DNA from: Protopterus annectens
Lineage: Eukaryota > Chordata > Ceratodontiformes > Protopteridae
Length of the DNA stretch: 64,000 nt
Direction of reading: 5' to 3'
NCBI RefSeq assembly: GCF_019279795.1
Contig: NC_056748.1
Location: 605,695,636-605,759,635 of the forward strand
In this document: piece after piece, positions 1-10,382 of the stretch
Numbering within the stretch: the stretch's first letter is position 1
How the letters are laid out: every line of letters starts with the position of its first letter
The notes under the pieces: generated by a model
Seen by the model: only the letters and a program-made list of their open reading frames with translations
Database searches by the model: none
What the model was told of the DNA's origin: nothing
Position numbers and translations under genes: made by a program

Positions 1-257
1 TTTAGAATAGTGAACTATCTGCTGTCTGAAATACCACAAGGTATAATATGACTAAAGTGAGCAGTACCTCTCACCAGTACATTGTGGTATGCTGCTTCAT
101 CTACAAGCAGTTGAGTTCACAGTCAGGTAACCCTTGGTAGAGTGCATTGTAGTAGTCTTACCAAAATGTGAACATAGGTTCAGAAGCTCAGATTTACTTT
201 TGCCAGGCTTACCACCTATTGGCTTTAGAGTATGATCTTGGAAGGCATTCTGCAATG
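1..257. other. unassigned flank
   Basis: I see no coding region, repeat or RNA motif I can name here. It lies just outside the 3' end of CR1-A and may be the host sequence into which that element inserted. Confidence 0.4.
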
Positions 258-336
258 TATAGGTTCAAAGGTACATAGTATGCTATTGATCTATGAGGAT
301 CTTAAGAAGCACAGGCTTTCATTCCCTTGGTAGATG

Positions 337-1270
337 TTAACCCTTATACCTAGAGGCTGGCCAAACAAGGATATGTTGGGAAATGTATATGTATCCCCTA
401 TCCATGAGGCACTGAGGTGCTAAACTAGGGGTGAATTTGCAGTTACCCAGCCATTCTTCCAAATTACATTTGAATAGAGTTAGAGGATTACTTTGCTTTA
501 TGTGGAGGGGAAGACTGTTATATAGAAGTGGCATTCTCTGTGATACATATCTGTCCTCTAACATATTCTGTTTATTTTCCAAAAGAGAACGAGATCCCTT
601 GAGCAAGTGTTTGTGATACCACTGGACTTACAAATATGTAACAGGTTTGACAGAATAGGGACTGTTGAAATTCTGTATGTGTGGCACAGATCACCTCTCA
701 GTATTGTGTATGATACTGAGACCGGGTGGAGGGGCAAGGTTTTGAGATGGTGTGCATAGTTTTTAAAATTTAGGCCCTTGATTTTTTTTTTTTTTTTTGT
801 GAAAGCATTCTGGTCATTGCAGTTGTGATAAGCATTGGACAGGTACACAGTGCAAGGGCTATTTCACTCATTGATCAGCCTAATGAGTGCTGAGTACAGA
901 GGGACAGTTACATCTCCGGATCCTAAATATAGGATCAATTTTCAGTGGTGTGTTGTCACTGTGATGGTTACAAAGGGATTCATGCTTGCCAAAGGATATG
1001 ATTAAACACGTTTTGGGTTTTAGATTTAGTCCATTGCTTTGGCACTAGCTATTTGTTTGGGGCAGGCCTGCTTTGAGGATATTGCTGTCCTTTGGGGAGT
1101 TTATGATGGCACCAAATTTGCAGTCATGGGCAAATTCAATCAGCCACAAACCCTTAACATTATTTTTGACGTCCAAGAAATAAATGCCAAAGAGGAGTGG
1201 TCCAAGCACTGAACCCTGGGGTACACCCTTAGTGACAGGTCTTTTGGAGGAGGTAGAGCTTCCTACCCTA
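337..1270 (-). pseudogene. CR1-A RT, C-terminal part
   Basis: Decayed C-terminal third of a CR1 reverse transcriptase. Recognisable blocks are LRGDLCHTYR, the SRDL...NRIC block, a WNSLPLHIKQ-like block at 337-606, and LEEWLGNCKFTPSLAP near the end. These match the same blocks in CR1-C, CR1-D and CR1-E. The reading frame changes several times and a T-run at 783-798 interrupts it. It makes no functional product. Confidence 0.75.
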
Positions 1271-1284
1271 ATGTCCTGGGTTCT

Positions 1285-1694
1285 GTTTTTTTGGTCCCTT
1301 TGGACCTTAATATTACTGGCCTAGCCCCCAGTACCCAACATCCACACTATGTCTACAAGCTACTCTCAACCCCACCCCCCAAACTAACTCCATTTTTGCT
1401 GGGGCTGATTGTGAATCCTCATAGTGTCTTAGGGGCTTGTCTTGTCTGTGCTTCTGTCCTGGGTTGGGGGTTGATTTATGACCTATCCACATCCATTTCC
1501 CCACCCACCACGCTAGTTGTTTATGTCCTACTGCAACTCAACACCCCTCTTTGGACCACATCCTCCTTAGGGAGTGTATCAGAAAATGTCCTCCCAACCC
1601 TGCTGCTCTGTCAATTGGCTGAGCTGCTAATTGAACCAGGCTTGACTTGGCCAGCGTCAAGGGATTTATCCCTTTACATCACTGGAGTGGCTTT
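1285..1694 (-). mobile_element. short retroposon inserted in CR1-A
   Basis: About 410 bp with no similarity to CR1 interrupt the RT region. It is flanked by a perfect 11-bp direct repeat, TCCTGGGTTCT, at 1274-1284 and 1695-1705. The left copy belongs to CR1, since other CR1 copies read TGGGTTCTG at this position, so the repeat fits a target-site duplication. The insert begins with a T-run on the plus strand, that is, an A-tail on the minus strand. A GGTTCAATTAG string near its far end resembles a degenerate B box, but I cannot confirm a tRNA head. The 154-codon plus-strand ORF across it has no visible domain. Confidence 0.55.
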
Positions 1695-1749
1695 TCCTGG
1701 GTTCTATTTTGATTCCAGTTTCTTTCCAATGAGTTATGAATGGAATGAC

Positions 1750-2340
1750 AATTAGCTGAAAGAGTTTATCTACAGTACCCAAGTGTGAGATGTTGTTGAA
1801 TGCCTTTTTGAGGTCTAGATATGCAATGTACACTACTGTACCCTCGACATTGTTTCAGTAACTTTTTTGAGGAAGTCAGCCAGATTAATTAGGCAGTACT
1901 TGCTATTGATGAATTTGAATTTGTTTGGGATGAGAGTCTGTAGGCTACCTATATCCTTATTTATTAATTCTATAATGATCCTTTCCATAGCCTTACAGAT
2001 GAGGCTTCTCAGGCTTATGGGTCTATAATTACCCAAGTCCACTGAAGTTCCACCTTTGTGCAAGGAGATGGCTGTTTCTGTCCTTCATTCATACAACACA
2101 AACCTGTTTTGAGGCTAATATTAAATAGCTAGAATATGGTATCAGACAAGTCATGTTTCAGGCTGACCAGTAGGCAGTTGGTTATGTTATCTGGCCCCAC
2201 AGACATAGTGCTCTTGGCCTTAAATAGCACCTTGGTCTTTGGAGGTTTGAAGGGGTGGTTGTAGGTGTGGGTGTGTGATCTGAGAATTTTGGAGAAGAGA
2301 GGGGGGGAATGCATCCACTAGTAGGTTGGCTATGTCTTAT
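1750..2340 (-). pseudogene. CR1-A RT, N-terminal half
   Basis: Contains the start of the RT domain: SVGPDNITNCLL, then NYRPISLRSLICKAMERII and a degenerate copy of the block that reads QFGFxKGRS in better copies. The same blocks occur in CR1-C (11.7-12.1 kb) and CR1-E (57.5-57.7 kb). It is joined to the C-terminal RT part only across the 1285-1694 insert, and the frame is broken. Confidence 0.75.
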
Positions 2341-2884
2341 GGTTCAGAATATGTGGTATCATTTACTTTTAGTTCTACAAATGATGGGCATTTTTCTGAG
2401 CTTCTGAGATTTTTAACATAATAAAAGAAGGCTTCCTTCACCTGCATGGCTATTGTTACCTCATATCTGGGTTTGGTTGACTTGATCAAGGTCCAGAGTT
2501 CTTTGTTTAGATTAACAGGAGTGTTTTTGGCATCTTGAGGGTTGGCTTTATTTTTGCATGCAATATTTTTTTCATATGATAGAGCCTGTTTATATTTGGG
2601 TTCTACAATAAGGGTATATTTTTGAATTTGGCATTGTATTTATTTCTGAGGGAAGCAGATGCATCGATGCAGCAATTTACATGTACATAGACTTTGGCAG
2701 TGAAGGACTCCGCATAATCAGTGAGGTCATGAAGGAGGAAGAGGCTTTTGAAATTTTTTTTTTTTTCTTACATATATGGAGATACTGCTCTGGTGAGCCT
2801 GAACATGTCATAACAATGGAAACCCTGCACTGATGGAGTGCTTTCAATGATCTTAAACCAGGCTCTGTAGTAATGTAAATATCA
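2341..2884 (-). pseudogene. CR1-A APE remnant and APE-RT linker
   Basis: The linker between endonuclease and RT is readable (YAESFTAKVY, then AFFYYVKNLR, then IANLLVD), matching CR1-C and CR1-E. The APE endonuclease is reduced to roughly 40 codons next to ORF1. The catalytic GDFN and SDH blocks present in other copies are gone, lost in a deletion whose edge is the T-run at about 2755-2766. Confidence 0.65.
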
Positions 2885-3870
2885 GTGTTTTCCAGGTTTT
2901 TTGTTAAGGATCCAAGTGTTAAACAGCCATACCTTAATATCCAAATTTTATATAGTTATGTTGAAAGCTTTAGAAGGCTGCCATTGACAAAAACGGACAA
3001 TATAGGGTTAGACAAGGATTTAGCTAATATACGAAAACCTGAAACCTCTCTGAGAAAGAGATGTAGGCCATTCTTGGCAAACTGTGTACCATCCTCCTCC
3101 TCCCCCGGAATGACACCAGAAGCTAAGCCATTTGTTGAAAACAATCATCTCTTGTTCATACTGAGGCATCATTCTTGGTGATGGTAAAATGCTGTTCAAG
3201 ACTGCATTCATACCAGCCTCAGACACATTCCAAGAGCTTCATCATGCCCCTTTTCATATAGTCTAGGGAGGTATGTCTCAAATGTTTTACAACTACATGT
3301 ACTGTGACTGTGTCATATGTGTACTTGTGGTGCAAGGACATGAGTGGCTGCATAAAATGGTGAATCCTGGTGCCTGAGAGGCAGCTGACCATGATCCTCT
3401 GTTTGCACAGTCTGGTGAATGGTACATTGGACTGTCTCAGTATGGAGTCACCTATGACTAAAATATTGGATTGTGTGGAGGTTTCCTTATGGGCTTTTGA
3501 ACTGAGTTTGCATGACTCATGGATGATGGTGGGTGCTGCCTGTGATGTATGTTTGTGAGGTTGCTGAGGGTACTTGTTTCTTAGGTTACATTTATGAGGC
3601 CATTGTGGTTTAGATAGATCACTTTGAAGAGGCTCAGCATGTTAGGTCTACGTGTTTGGTCTGAGGTGTTTGCTTTGTTTAGTGTTGTTTTTGGTTGTAC
3701 TGGTAACCTACATATTTGTTGTGGCTTTGTGAGAGAGCTTGATTCCAATAACATTGTATAACTTCATCTCTCACACACTGTGTCTGCTGGTTTAAATAGC
3801 ATGTAGTTATCGGTAAACATGATACAATCACTACATTGTCTCAAGATGCCCATTTCAACCAGGCTGGCTT
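2885..3870 (-). pseudogene. CR1-A ORF1, finger plus SGNH-like domain
   Basis: ORF1 in this CR1 group is an RNA-binding and esterase-like protein. The N-terminus near 3860-3780 reads QCSDC, then MFTDNYMLF, then CER, a decayed CX2C-X16-CX2C finger. Further on are the SGNH-domain blocks SEAGM..VLNSILPSPRMMPQYEQ and FNKWLSFWCHS. The terminal DGLH block is degraded. It is spread over several frames. Confidence 0.7.
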
Positions 3871-4163
3871 CAGAAACAGTTTAAAAGAGCAAATCCTTTG
3901 TTTCAGGTGTTTACTAATGTGGGCTGAAGGGGGCATTGTGCCTACGGGTTTGGAGTTGATTTACTGGAAATGCTGCTTGTCTAAACAAACAAACCATACC
4001 TTTCAACTTCTTAACTCAAGAAATCTGGACAAGGCCTAACGTAATGGGGGAACAAAGGCACAAAAATAGGGACAGGTTTAAATATTGTTCTTATAAATTT
4101 AGAAAGTTATAAAATTGGCAAACAGCAACAAGGAGAAAATCAGTCCCAATGTAGAAAAAAGGT

Positions 4164-4267
4164 TAAAATACTTGAATAATAACAATGGGACAACCACGGC
4201 AAAGCACATATATTTAATAAACAATAAGCACAATAAGCAGTAAACAGATAAGCGCTTTCGGAAATGG
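4164..4267 (-). repeat. PLE-1 inverted terminal repeat, left arm
   Basis: Reverse-complement copy of 5100-5192, about 100 bp, ending at the same point (TAAAATACTTG). The left arm carries a 9-bp duplication, CAATAAGCA. On the minus strand this arm keeps GAAAGCGCTTATCTG (GAAA at 4256-4259), where the right arm has AAAAGTGCTTATCTG, so between them the arms preserve both hammerhead core halves. Confidence 0.85.
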
Positions 4268-4289
4268 GAAAGGTAGACCTTGGTTTTCA

Positions 4290-5003
4290 AAGAATACTGG
4301 AGATTCAATTAATAAGCGACAGAGAAATATATGTAAGGTTAGGATACCCTTTACTTTTAGTACTGATTTTAAATATATAAAGAATGTAATACAAAATAAC
4401 TGGAAGATATTACTGTCTGATGACAGGATGAAAAATATAGTAGGTGATGTGCTAAACTTCAGCTACAAGAGAAATCATAACTTAAAGAGTCTGTTATGTT
4501 ATAGACCAGGACCTGGTGATAAGAATAACCTAGATAAATTATATAGTGGCAAATCAGGTACACATCCATGTAAAAGATGTAAGGCATGCAGGTATATTAA
4601 GACTGATAATGTGTTTGAGCATCATGTTACTAAAAGGATATACAAGTGTTCACACTGTATGCTGTTTTACTAAAAATGTGATTTATATAGCAACCTGTTC
4701 AGAATGCACTTCTTTTATGTTGGTAAAACCAACGGAATGTTAAAGGAACGCATTTTACAGCATATGGATGATATACGGAGAAATGTGCAAAGAAGTGCAT
4801 CAGCTCAACACATTAATGAATTTCCACAGCATGATTTTAAATTTATGGCTTTGGATATTTACACTCCTGCACCTAGAGTTGGTGATATAAAAAATACCAC
4901 AGAAGTTAAAGAAACCCACTGGATAGCTGGTTTGAGAGCTGATGTTCCACCAGGCTTAAATGGTTTTATACCCTTAAAACCTATTTTAAGGGCTAGAAAA
5001 TGT
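4290..5003 (+). pseudogene. PLE-1 C-terminal region with GIY-YIG endonuclease
   Basis: The segment after the RT reads FTFSTDFKYIKN, then NHNLKSLL, then the cysteine motif CKRCKACRYI, then VIYIATCSEC and FYVGKTNGMLKERILQHM. These are the GIY-YIG family landmarks, with K, R and H in their usual places. It ends with a GLRADVPPGLNG block shared by all PLEs in the window. A frameshift at about 4710 splits the GIY half from the YVGKT half. There is no RT upstream, so it cannot be an autonomous enzyme. Confidence 0.85.
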
Positions 5004-5075
5004 TAATTGGTTAAAGGTTTTAATTAATGTAATTGGTTTTTCAAGTGTATTTATATGCAGACTGATTTTACATTT

Positions 5076-5126
5076 TTTGTATTGATCTGATGAAGGAGGC
5101 ATTTCCAAAAGTGCTTATCTGTTTAC
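5076..5126 (+). ncRNA. hammerhead-ribozyme-like motif, PLE-1 right repeat
   Basis: CTGATGA at 5087-5093 is followed by a possible helix II (GGA with TCC) and then AAAA at 5107-5110 where GAAA is expected. A minimal helix III follows (GTGCTT here, AGCGCTT in the left arm). Helix I can form from GUA/GAU before the core and AUC/UAC after it. The G-to-A change at the GAAA position predicts loss of activity. PLEs are known to carry hammerhead motifs in their terminal repeats. Confidence 0.5.
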
Positions 5127-5206
5127 TGCTTATTGTTTATTACATATATGTGCTTTGCCGTGGTTGTCCCATTGTTGTTTCTCAAGTATTTTAAATTTAG
5201 AAAGTT

Positions 5207-6724
5207 GGTATAATAACCAGATTTAACAAGGTTTGTGTTGGCATGTATTTTTTCTGAAGACTATGAAGTCTGAAACTCAAATGTTTGTCATTATTTAGTG
5301 ACTTCAGTGCTCACTGATTTGCCAGGAAATACACAAGTTTTATTAGGAGCAGACCAAAAATATGAGGCAAAGTCTGGACATTCTGTAAAAATCTGGACAG
5401 TTGAGAGGTATGAAACAAACAATCTAAGTCTATACATGAACAGCACAGCCTAATGCAAACAAGAACTTCTATGCACAACTATTGAATATTTAAAGAACAG
5501 TACAAATTGGGGGAGTAGGTTGTATAGAGAAAGTTAAAACTCTAAATGCCTGCATCTGTACAGTGCAGTCAGCTGTGCCAGTGCAAGATGGGCAGCACTG
5601 CCTAAATTGCCTTATTTATAGCATTGAAAATAAACAAAAAGCTCAATAGAGCGTGCTAGCCAATAGCAAGACACTTGAATTTTGCCTCCATAGCATCTAA
5701 CACCTACAATTCCCCTGAAAATCTTCTTCTGCCCCAAGAAGGAACCAATAAACTAATTATAGCAAGACCTATCAGTGTAGCAGAAATCAGTGAAGTCATT
5801 AGCATTACACACAATATTAAGCAATTATATCAAAGGTCACTTAGACTGGTGAATAATTTAAGGGGAGAGACTCTGCAAAATGATACTTATGTGCTTAATG
5901 ACAACAGCCAATAAACAAGGAGAGGAAAGCAATTATGTTAACAAATTATCATCACCTGCAGACAGCAACAGATACACTGGGTTTAAGAACCTGCTTGAAC
6001 AAGGTGGGTGGGAAGAAAACTACTAGTCACTGTAGCTGGCTGGCCGGCCGGAACTGTCTTAATGCAAACACAAGTTATGAATTAGTCTGATACACACTTA
6101 CCACATAAGAAAGAAACTAGGGTTTAATATCAAAATGTAGTCCCCTGGAACAGCAAAACACAGAGCAACTATTTATTGGAATTACTCATTTTGGCCTAAA
6201 TACCTTAGCTAAAGCAGATAAAGATTATTACACTGAATTTAAAAAAACAGCAAAAAAAAAAAAAAAAACTTCAGTTATCATTGTTGCTGAATGTACCTGT
6301 CACTTTTTTGTATTATTGCTGTTTATTTTTAACATTATGGTCCTGATCTAGTGTCACCTTGCTCTCAGTGTGTTTTATTTATATACTTTTAAGAAAAACT
6401 TGATCAGACTTTGCCTTACAGACTAGGCAGAGGTCAACTCTAAGTAGCCTTTAAGAAAGATAGTAAAATGTCATTTCTTTAAGTCTTTCTGAATAGGTCA
6501 CATTTTCCAACAATATGATTTTTCTTTTAAGGAATCATGTCAAGTTCTTTCAGGTGGCTTGCATGAGAGCTACAAGAATAAGTATTGCCTTCAATAATCA
6601 GTTAGATCAGTGAGGCATGAAGTAGTATAGTGATCTCCCTGGAGTAACTAGTCATACCCTTTATAATTAGATGGGCTATGGAATATGCTTTCCAGACATG
6701 TAGATACACACTGGTCAAACTGTA
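5207..6724. other. unassigned interval
   Basis: About 1.5 kb with no gene I can support. It contains an A-run near 6240-6268. The 79-codon ORF at 5675-5914 has no recognisable domain and unremarkable composition. The interval may hold old, unrecognisable repeats. Confidence 0.4.
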
Positions 6725-6895
6725 TTTAAAAAAAAAAAAAAAATGTTTATGGTCGCCAAGCACGGTAGAAGTGAAACTTCTGTAAGGAAGTGCGAAGGGG
6801 CTTATACAATACTGTACCATTTGCTTTCCTTCCCACTTCCTTACAGAAGTTTCACTTCTACCACGAGTGGCGACCATGCAAATGTTTTTTTCTGG
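6725..6895. mobile_element. palindromic MITE-like hairpin
   Basis: A near-perfect inverted repeat. The left arm, about 6743-6795, reads ATGGTCGCCAAGCACGGTAG, then AAGTGAAACTTCTGTAAGGAAGTG in two adjoining blocks; the right arm, about 6832-6885, is its reverse complement with few changes. The spacer is about 35 bp. The arms continue outward into A/T-runs (AAATGTTT on the left, its complement on the right). Structure and size resemble a foldback MITE. No transposase is nearby, and I could not define a target duplication. Confidence 0.6.
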
Positions 6896-7686
6896 AATCA
6901 AGTCATACATATACACTTCTCACACTACAGACCCAGCTGATTCAGTTGCAGACAGCAGATATTACTATTCATAGCACTAAGACTGCAGAGCCAGGGCAGA
7001 TGGTTCTAGCTGTATCCCTAATATTTGACAGAGAGCTCTGCTGGCGGTTCCCTGCCTTGCCCCACTTCGTGCCTCCTGCCCCCTCCTTCATTACTCACTC
7101 TCTAATAGCAACCCCAGAGTCTGTAAAGTACTGGTGCATGCTTTGCACATAATCTAGGCATATTAATCTTAGCAATGTGTGCTGGAGGCAGACTTAGGAT
7201 CCTAGAGGGATTCTGCACTCACTGTTATGGGCAAGTGGCATCCAGCAACCTCAAAAAGTTCTGCTTCTTTGGAGAAATAGTAGGTCTTCCAAAGAGTCCC
7301 ACTTAATTATCACCAGCCAGGAAAAGTGGTCCTTTTCACTGTTTTCTATAGTAAAACAAAGAGATATGGGCTGTTATGTACATAACTGTTCAATATTTTC
7401 GGGATGGTGTAATCAGCTATCTATGTTAGATGCATATTTCTCCACAAAATGCAGCAAAACTGTGTGATAAACTTTATTTGCTCTTCGGCTGAAATCATAA
7501 GCTACACCAAAGGAGATGGGCATGTTGTTTGTTAACCATGTGTTTTTTATACGTGGGTAATGTACCTGATAGCAGTAGTTTTTGCAAGGTAGTGTAATCT
7601 TTTCCGCAGAAATGGCAGAAAACACAAACAGTAGTGCAGCAAGATAAGATTTTTATCATAAGTTGTCTAAATCACTTGGGCTTTCT

Positions 7687-7719
<33 letters not shown>

Positions 7720-8129
7720 TGCAGCAAAGTGGCTTCCTCGTTTGGCAGTAGTCATCCACCAAACAGCGCCACCTACCAGTGGAGTCACTTCCATTTCATT
7801 TTTCTGTTTCACTCCAAATTTTCACTACAGTATTTAAGAAGATTCACTTAAAAAAAAAGCTATCTACCTTTAATGATGACTGAGGTAATCCAAAGAGCTT
7901 GCTTGAAGTCTGTTATCCTACCTGTGACCCAGAGGGTGACAGGAATAACAAGAAACAGAGTACAAAAGATTAGTCCAGATAAAATCACTTTAGCTAGCAG
8001 ATCTAGGAAACTCTCTCTGATACCCTCCCTGTGAGAGGAATAAAGATGCTTTGTTCAAGTTTCAAGTAGATTATTCAGTTAAGTAGGTAGATGGATGAGT
8101 TTTCCTTTTCTAAGAACATGTTAGGGATG
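6896..8129. other. unassigned interval with TG microsatellite
   Basis: No supported gene. A (TG)n run lies at 7688-7717. ORFs crossing it are microsatellite translations. Confidence 0.45.
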
Positions 8130-9421
8130 TGTTGTTAATGTTGTAGTTAGCAGGTGTTTGATTTCCCAAAGAGTATGATAATGCATTTCTTCGCATTTAG
8201 TTTCAGGATGTAGTTCTGACACCAGTCATTTGCTTGATTTAGACCCTCCTGAAGGATATCTTCATCATTGGGGGATTCAGTTATTGCCCCAGCTTGCACT
8301 CATTTGCAAACTTTGTCATCCACAGGCCTTCCACATTGGCCTTGGCATCAGAGAAGTATATTCTGAACAAGAGTGGTCCCAGCACTGAGCCCTGTGGCAC
8401 ATCACTGGTAACTGGCCTCTTGCTGGAATTTGAATCATCAACTTTAACCACATGTGTCCTGTCCTTGAGCCAACTGATGATCCATCTGGTGCTGTAGGGA
8501 TTTATGCTCATTTTTGTGAGTTTACTTGTAATACCTGAGTAGGTAATTGTGTCAGATGCCTTGACCAGATTGAGGTAGGCAGTATGCATTGTTTAGCCCT
8601 CATCCATGGCCTTAGTGACTTTCTCAAAGAAGTCCACCAGATTTAGTATACATGACCTGCCCTTGGCAAGCCGAAGTGGGTCAAGTCTAGAGTTTGGAGG
8701 TTTCCTGAATCTTTATTGATCAGGTCTATGATTATTCTTTCCATGGCCTGACAAACAAGACTAGTCAAGCTTATGGGTCTGTAATTTCCCATGTCAGTTG
8801 ATGTTCCTCCCTTATGCAGAGAAATGACTGAAGCTGTGGTTAAATAGAGATCCTATTGGGCCTGATAGGTCCTGACTTAAGCTATTTAAGAGGTAACCTG
8901 GTATATCGTTAGTCTCCACTGATGCCACGTTTTTAGCTTTAGAGAGAGAGGGCTGTGGTAACCTATTCATTGATGATAACTGGCAGAGGAGTGGTGGGGA
9001 GTATTTCTTGGGAGAGAACCTGGAGTGATGGGGAAGTGAAGTTTGAGCTGAATTTATTGGCCAGCAGGTTTGCTGTATCTTCTGGCTGAGTTGTTATCTA
9101 TAACTAATTCCACACATTGTTGGGTGTTTACCTTAAAATTGTGGATATAACTGAAAATGCCTTATGGTTATCCTTAGCTTTGGAGGCTATTTTTACCTCA
9201 GAGTCTGCTTTCAGAAACTTGACTAGTTCCCTGATTTGCTCGCTTATACTAATGAGGGACTTATTGCTCTGTTGTGCACATTCTGTCTTATTTCTCGACA
9301 GGATTTTCTTTCTTTTGTTGTACAACCTATTAAGAACAGGGTTCCACCAGGGTGGCTTGCTTTTGCAGTTTGACCTGGGCTTATTTTGGTTCAGTACTGC
9401 CATTCCTATACTACGGCATCC
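8130..9421 (-). mobile_element. CR1-B, 3' part, split by CR1-C
   Basis: Minus-strand CR1 fragment with APE-RT linker and RT up to about the AKKC block. It lacks the RT C-terminus and 3' end. It stops at about 9421 in the linker, exactly where the 13297-15230 fragment starts, so the two are halves of one element with CR1-C inserted between. An ATCC string at 9418-9421 and 13297-13300 is a possible 4-bp target duplication. Confidence 0.8.
8140..9410 (-). pseudogene. CR1-B APE-RT linker and RT
   Basis: The linker at 9128-9403 reads CKSKPPWWNPVLNRLYNKRK, then KDNHKAF. The RT at 8281-8589 includes AYLNLVKASDTITYSG (motif A region, catalytic D retained), VPQGSVLGPLLF (motif B) and MTKFANECKLG, where the FADD catalytic block has become FANE. 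Loss of the motif C aspartates means the RT is dead even apart from the frameshifts. Confidence 0.8.
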
Positions 9422-9596
9422 AGAACTTCAGTTGCATGGTTTTGATCCAGCTACAAGTTTTCCCTTAGTAGCACTTGTGTTATCATCTAGTAGTACTACT
9501 CGTAGACCTTCCTACCTTTACCCTATTAACTCTTTCAGTTTCTGACAAATAAGGATGGACAATTTCCTACATTTTCTCCTGCCAGTCTGGTCAATA

Positions 9597-10382
9597 TGGA
9601 CATCCTGAGACACTGTAGCAACAGCCTCATGTACACAGACAACTCTCTACTACTAGCATCTAGGAACACAATTTGTGAGAGATGGAAATACATCAAGCAC
9701 CTAGTGTCATCGCTCTCCGCCTCACAAACCAGTATATCTGGCACTGAGACGGTTGGCAACATGAACACCACACCTCACACACCACTCACACCTACACAAC
9801 ACACTCCCACATATGCGGAGGCCCTCAACAAAAGCATACCCAAAATAAAAGAGATCTCCGAGGCTTATGGAAAACTCCATTGTGAGACACATAGATGTGC
9901 CCCTCATCAGGCTGGATAAGGAGAAAGTCACGGTTAGTTGTTTGTTGGGTGCCAGAATCTGCCATATCACCAATGCACTCAAGGCTGTCAGCAGGTACTG
10001 TTATGACTCTGTCATAGTCCATTTTGGAGTGAATGACTTGAGACGTACCTCCCTGGACTATATGAGAGACATGATCGAGTTCACTGAGTATGTGTCCCAG
10101 GCAGGTATGTCTCTAGCCTTAAGCAGCATTCTACTGTAACCCAGAATGATGCCTCAATACAAACAGAAAATTATTAACTTTAACCACTGGCTTAGTTTTT
10201 GGTGTCATTCAAAGGGGATCCAGTACTTGACAACCTGGGATGACATGATCGACAAGCCACGATGCTTTGCTAAAGATGGCCTGCATCTGTCTCCCTTGGG
10301 CTTCAGGCTCCTGGCAAAGGCTCTTGTCTCCCTCATAGAGCCCTTTTTAAGCAATGCCATGAGGTCAAAACTACCAACATGA
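9597..10382 (+). pseudogene. CR1-C ORF1, finger plus SGNH-like domain
   Basis: It starts MDILRHCSNSLMYTDN..., a copy of the CX2C-X16-CX2C finger in which the second and fourth cysteines are lost (CSNS, CERW). The SGNH/esterase-like domain follows: ENSIVRHIDVPL (block I), VIVHFGVNDLRRTSLDYMR (GxND block III), MMPQYKQ, FNHWLSFWCHSKG and DGLHLSPLGFRLLAKAL (DxxH block V). The ORF is broken near 9890 and 10137. Its TGA overlaps the ORF2 start as ATGA at 10379-10382. Confidence 0.82.

Larger units (their letters stand above)
258..3880 (-). mobile_element. CR1-A, decayed CR1-group LINE
   Basis: Minus-strand LINE read 5'->3' from about 3880 to 258. In order it holds a finger/SGNH ORF1, a short remnant of the APE endonuclease, the APE-RT linker, and RT to the C-terminal WLGN-type motif. 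The 3' end near 258 carries degenerate CCTATGA-type repeats, the same end seen in the other CR1 copies. Most of the endonuclease is missing: coding similarity stops at about 2767 at a T-run. The RT is split by a short insertion with matching 11-bp flanks. Many stops and frameshifts make it one of the older elements. The 5' limit is approximate. Confidence 0.8.
4109..5191 (+). mobile_element. PLE-1, Penelope-like element, 5' truncated
   Basis: The element has a decayed GIY-YIG coding region and a terminal repeat. It is flanked by a perfect 15-bp direct repeat, TAAATTTAGAAAGTT, at 4094-4108 and 5192-5206, which fits a target-site duplication. About 100 bp of the 3' end (5100-5192) recur inverted near the 5' end (4164-4267). 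The RT domain is absent, so the body is 5' truncated. The 3' repeat holds a hammerhead-like motif. Confidence 0.85.

Noticed and set aside
1291-1755. 154-codon plus-strand ORF
   Set aside because: It crosses the boundary of a retroposon and antisense CR1 sequence and has no domain; chance.
5675-5914. 79-codon ORF
   Set aside because: No domain, no partner copy in the window, ordinary composition.
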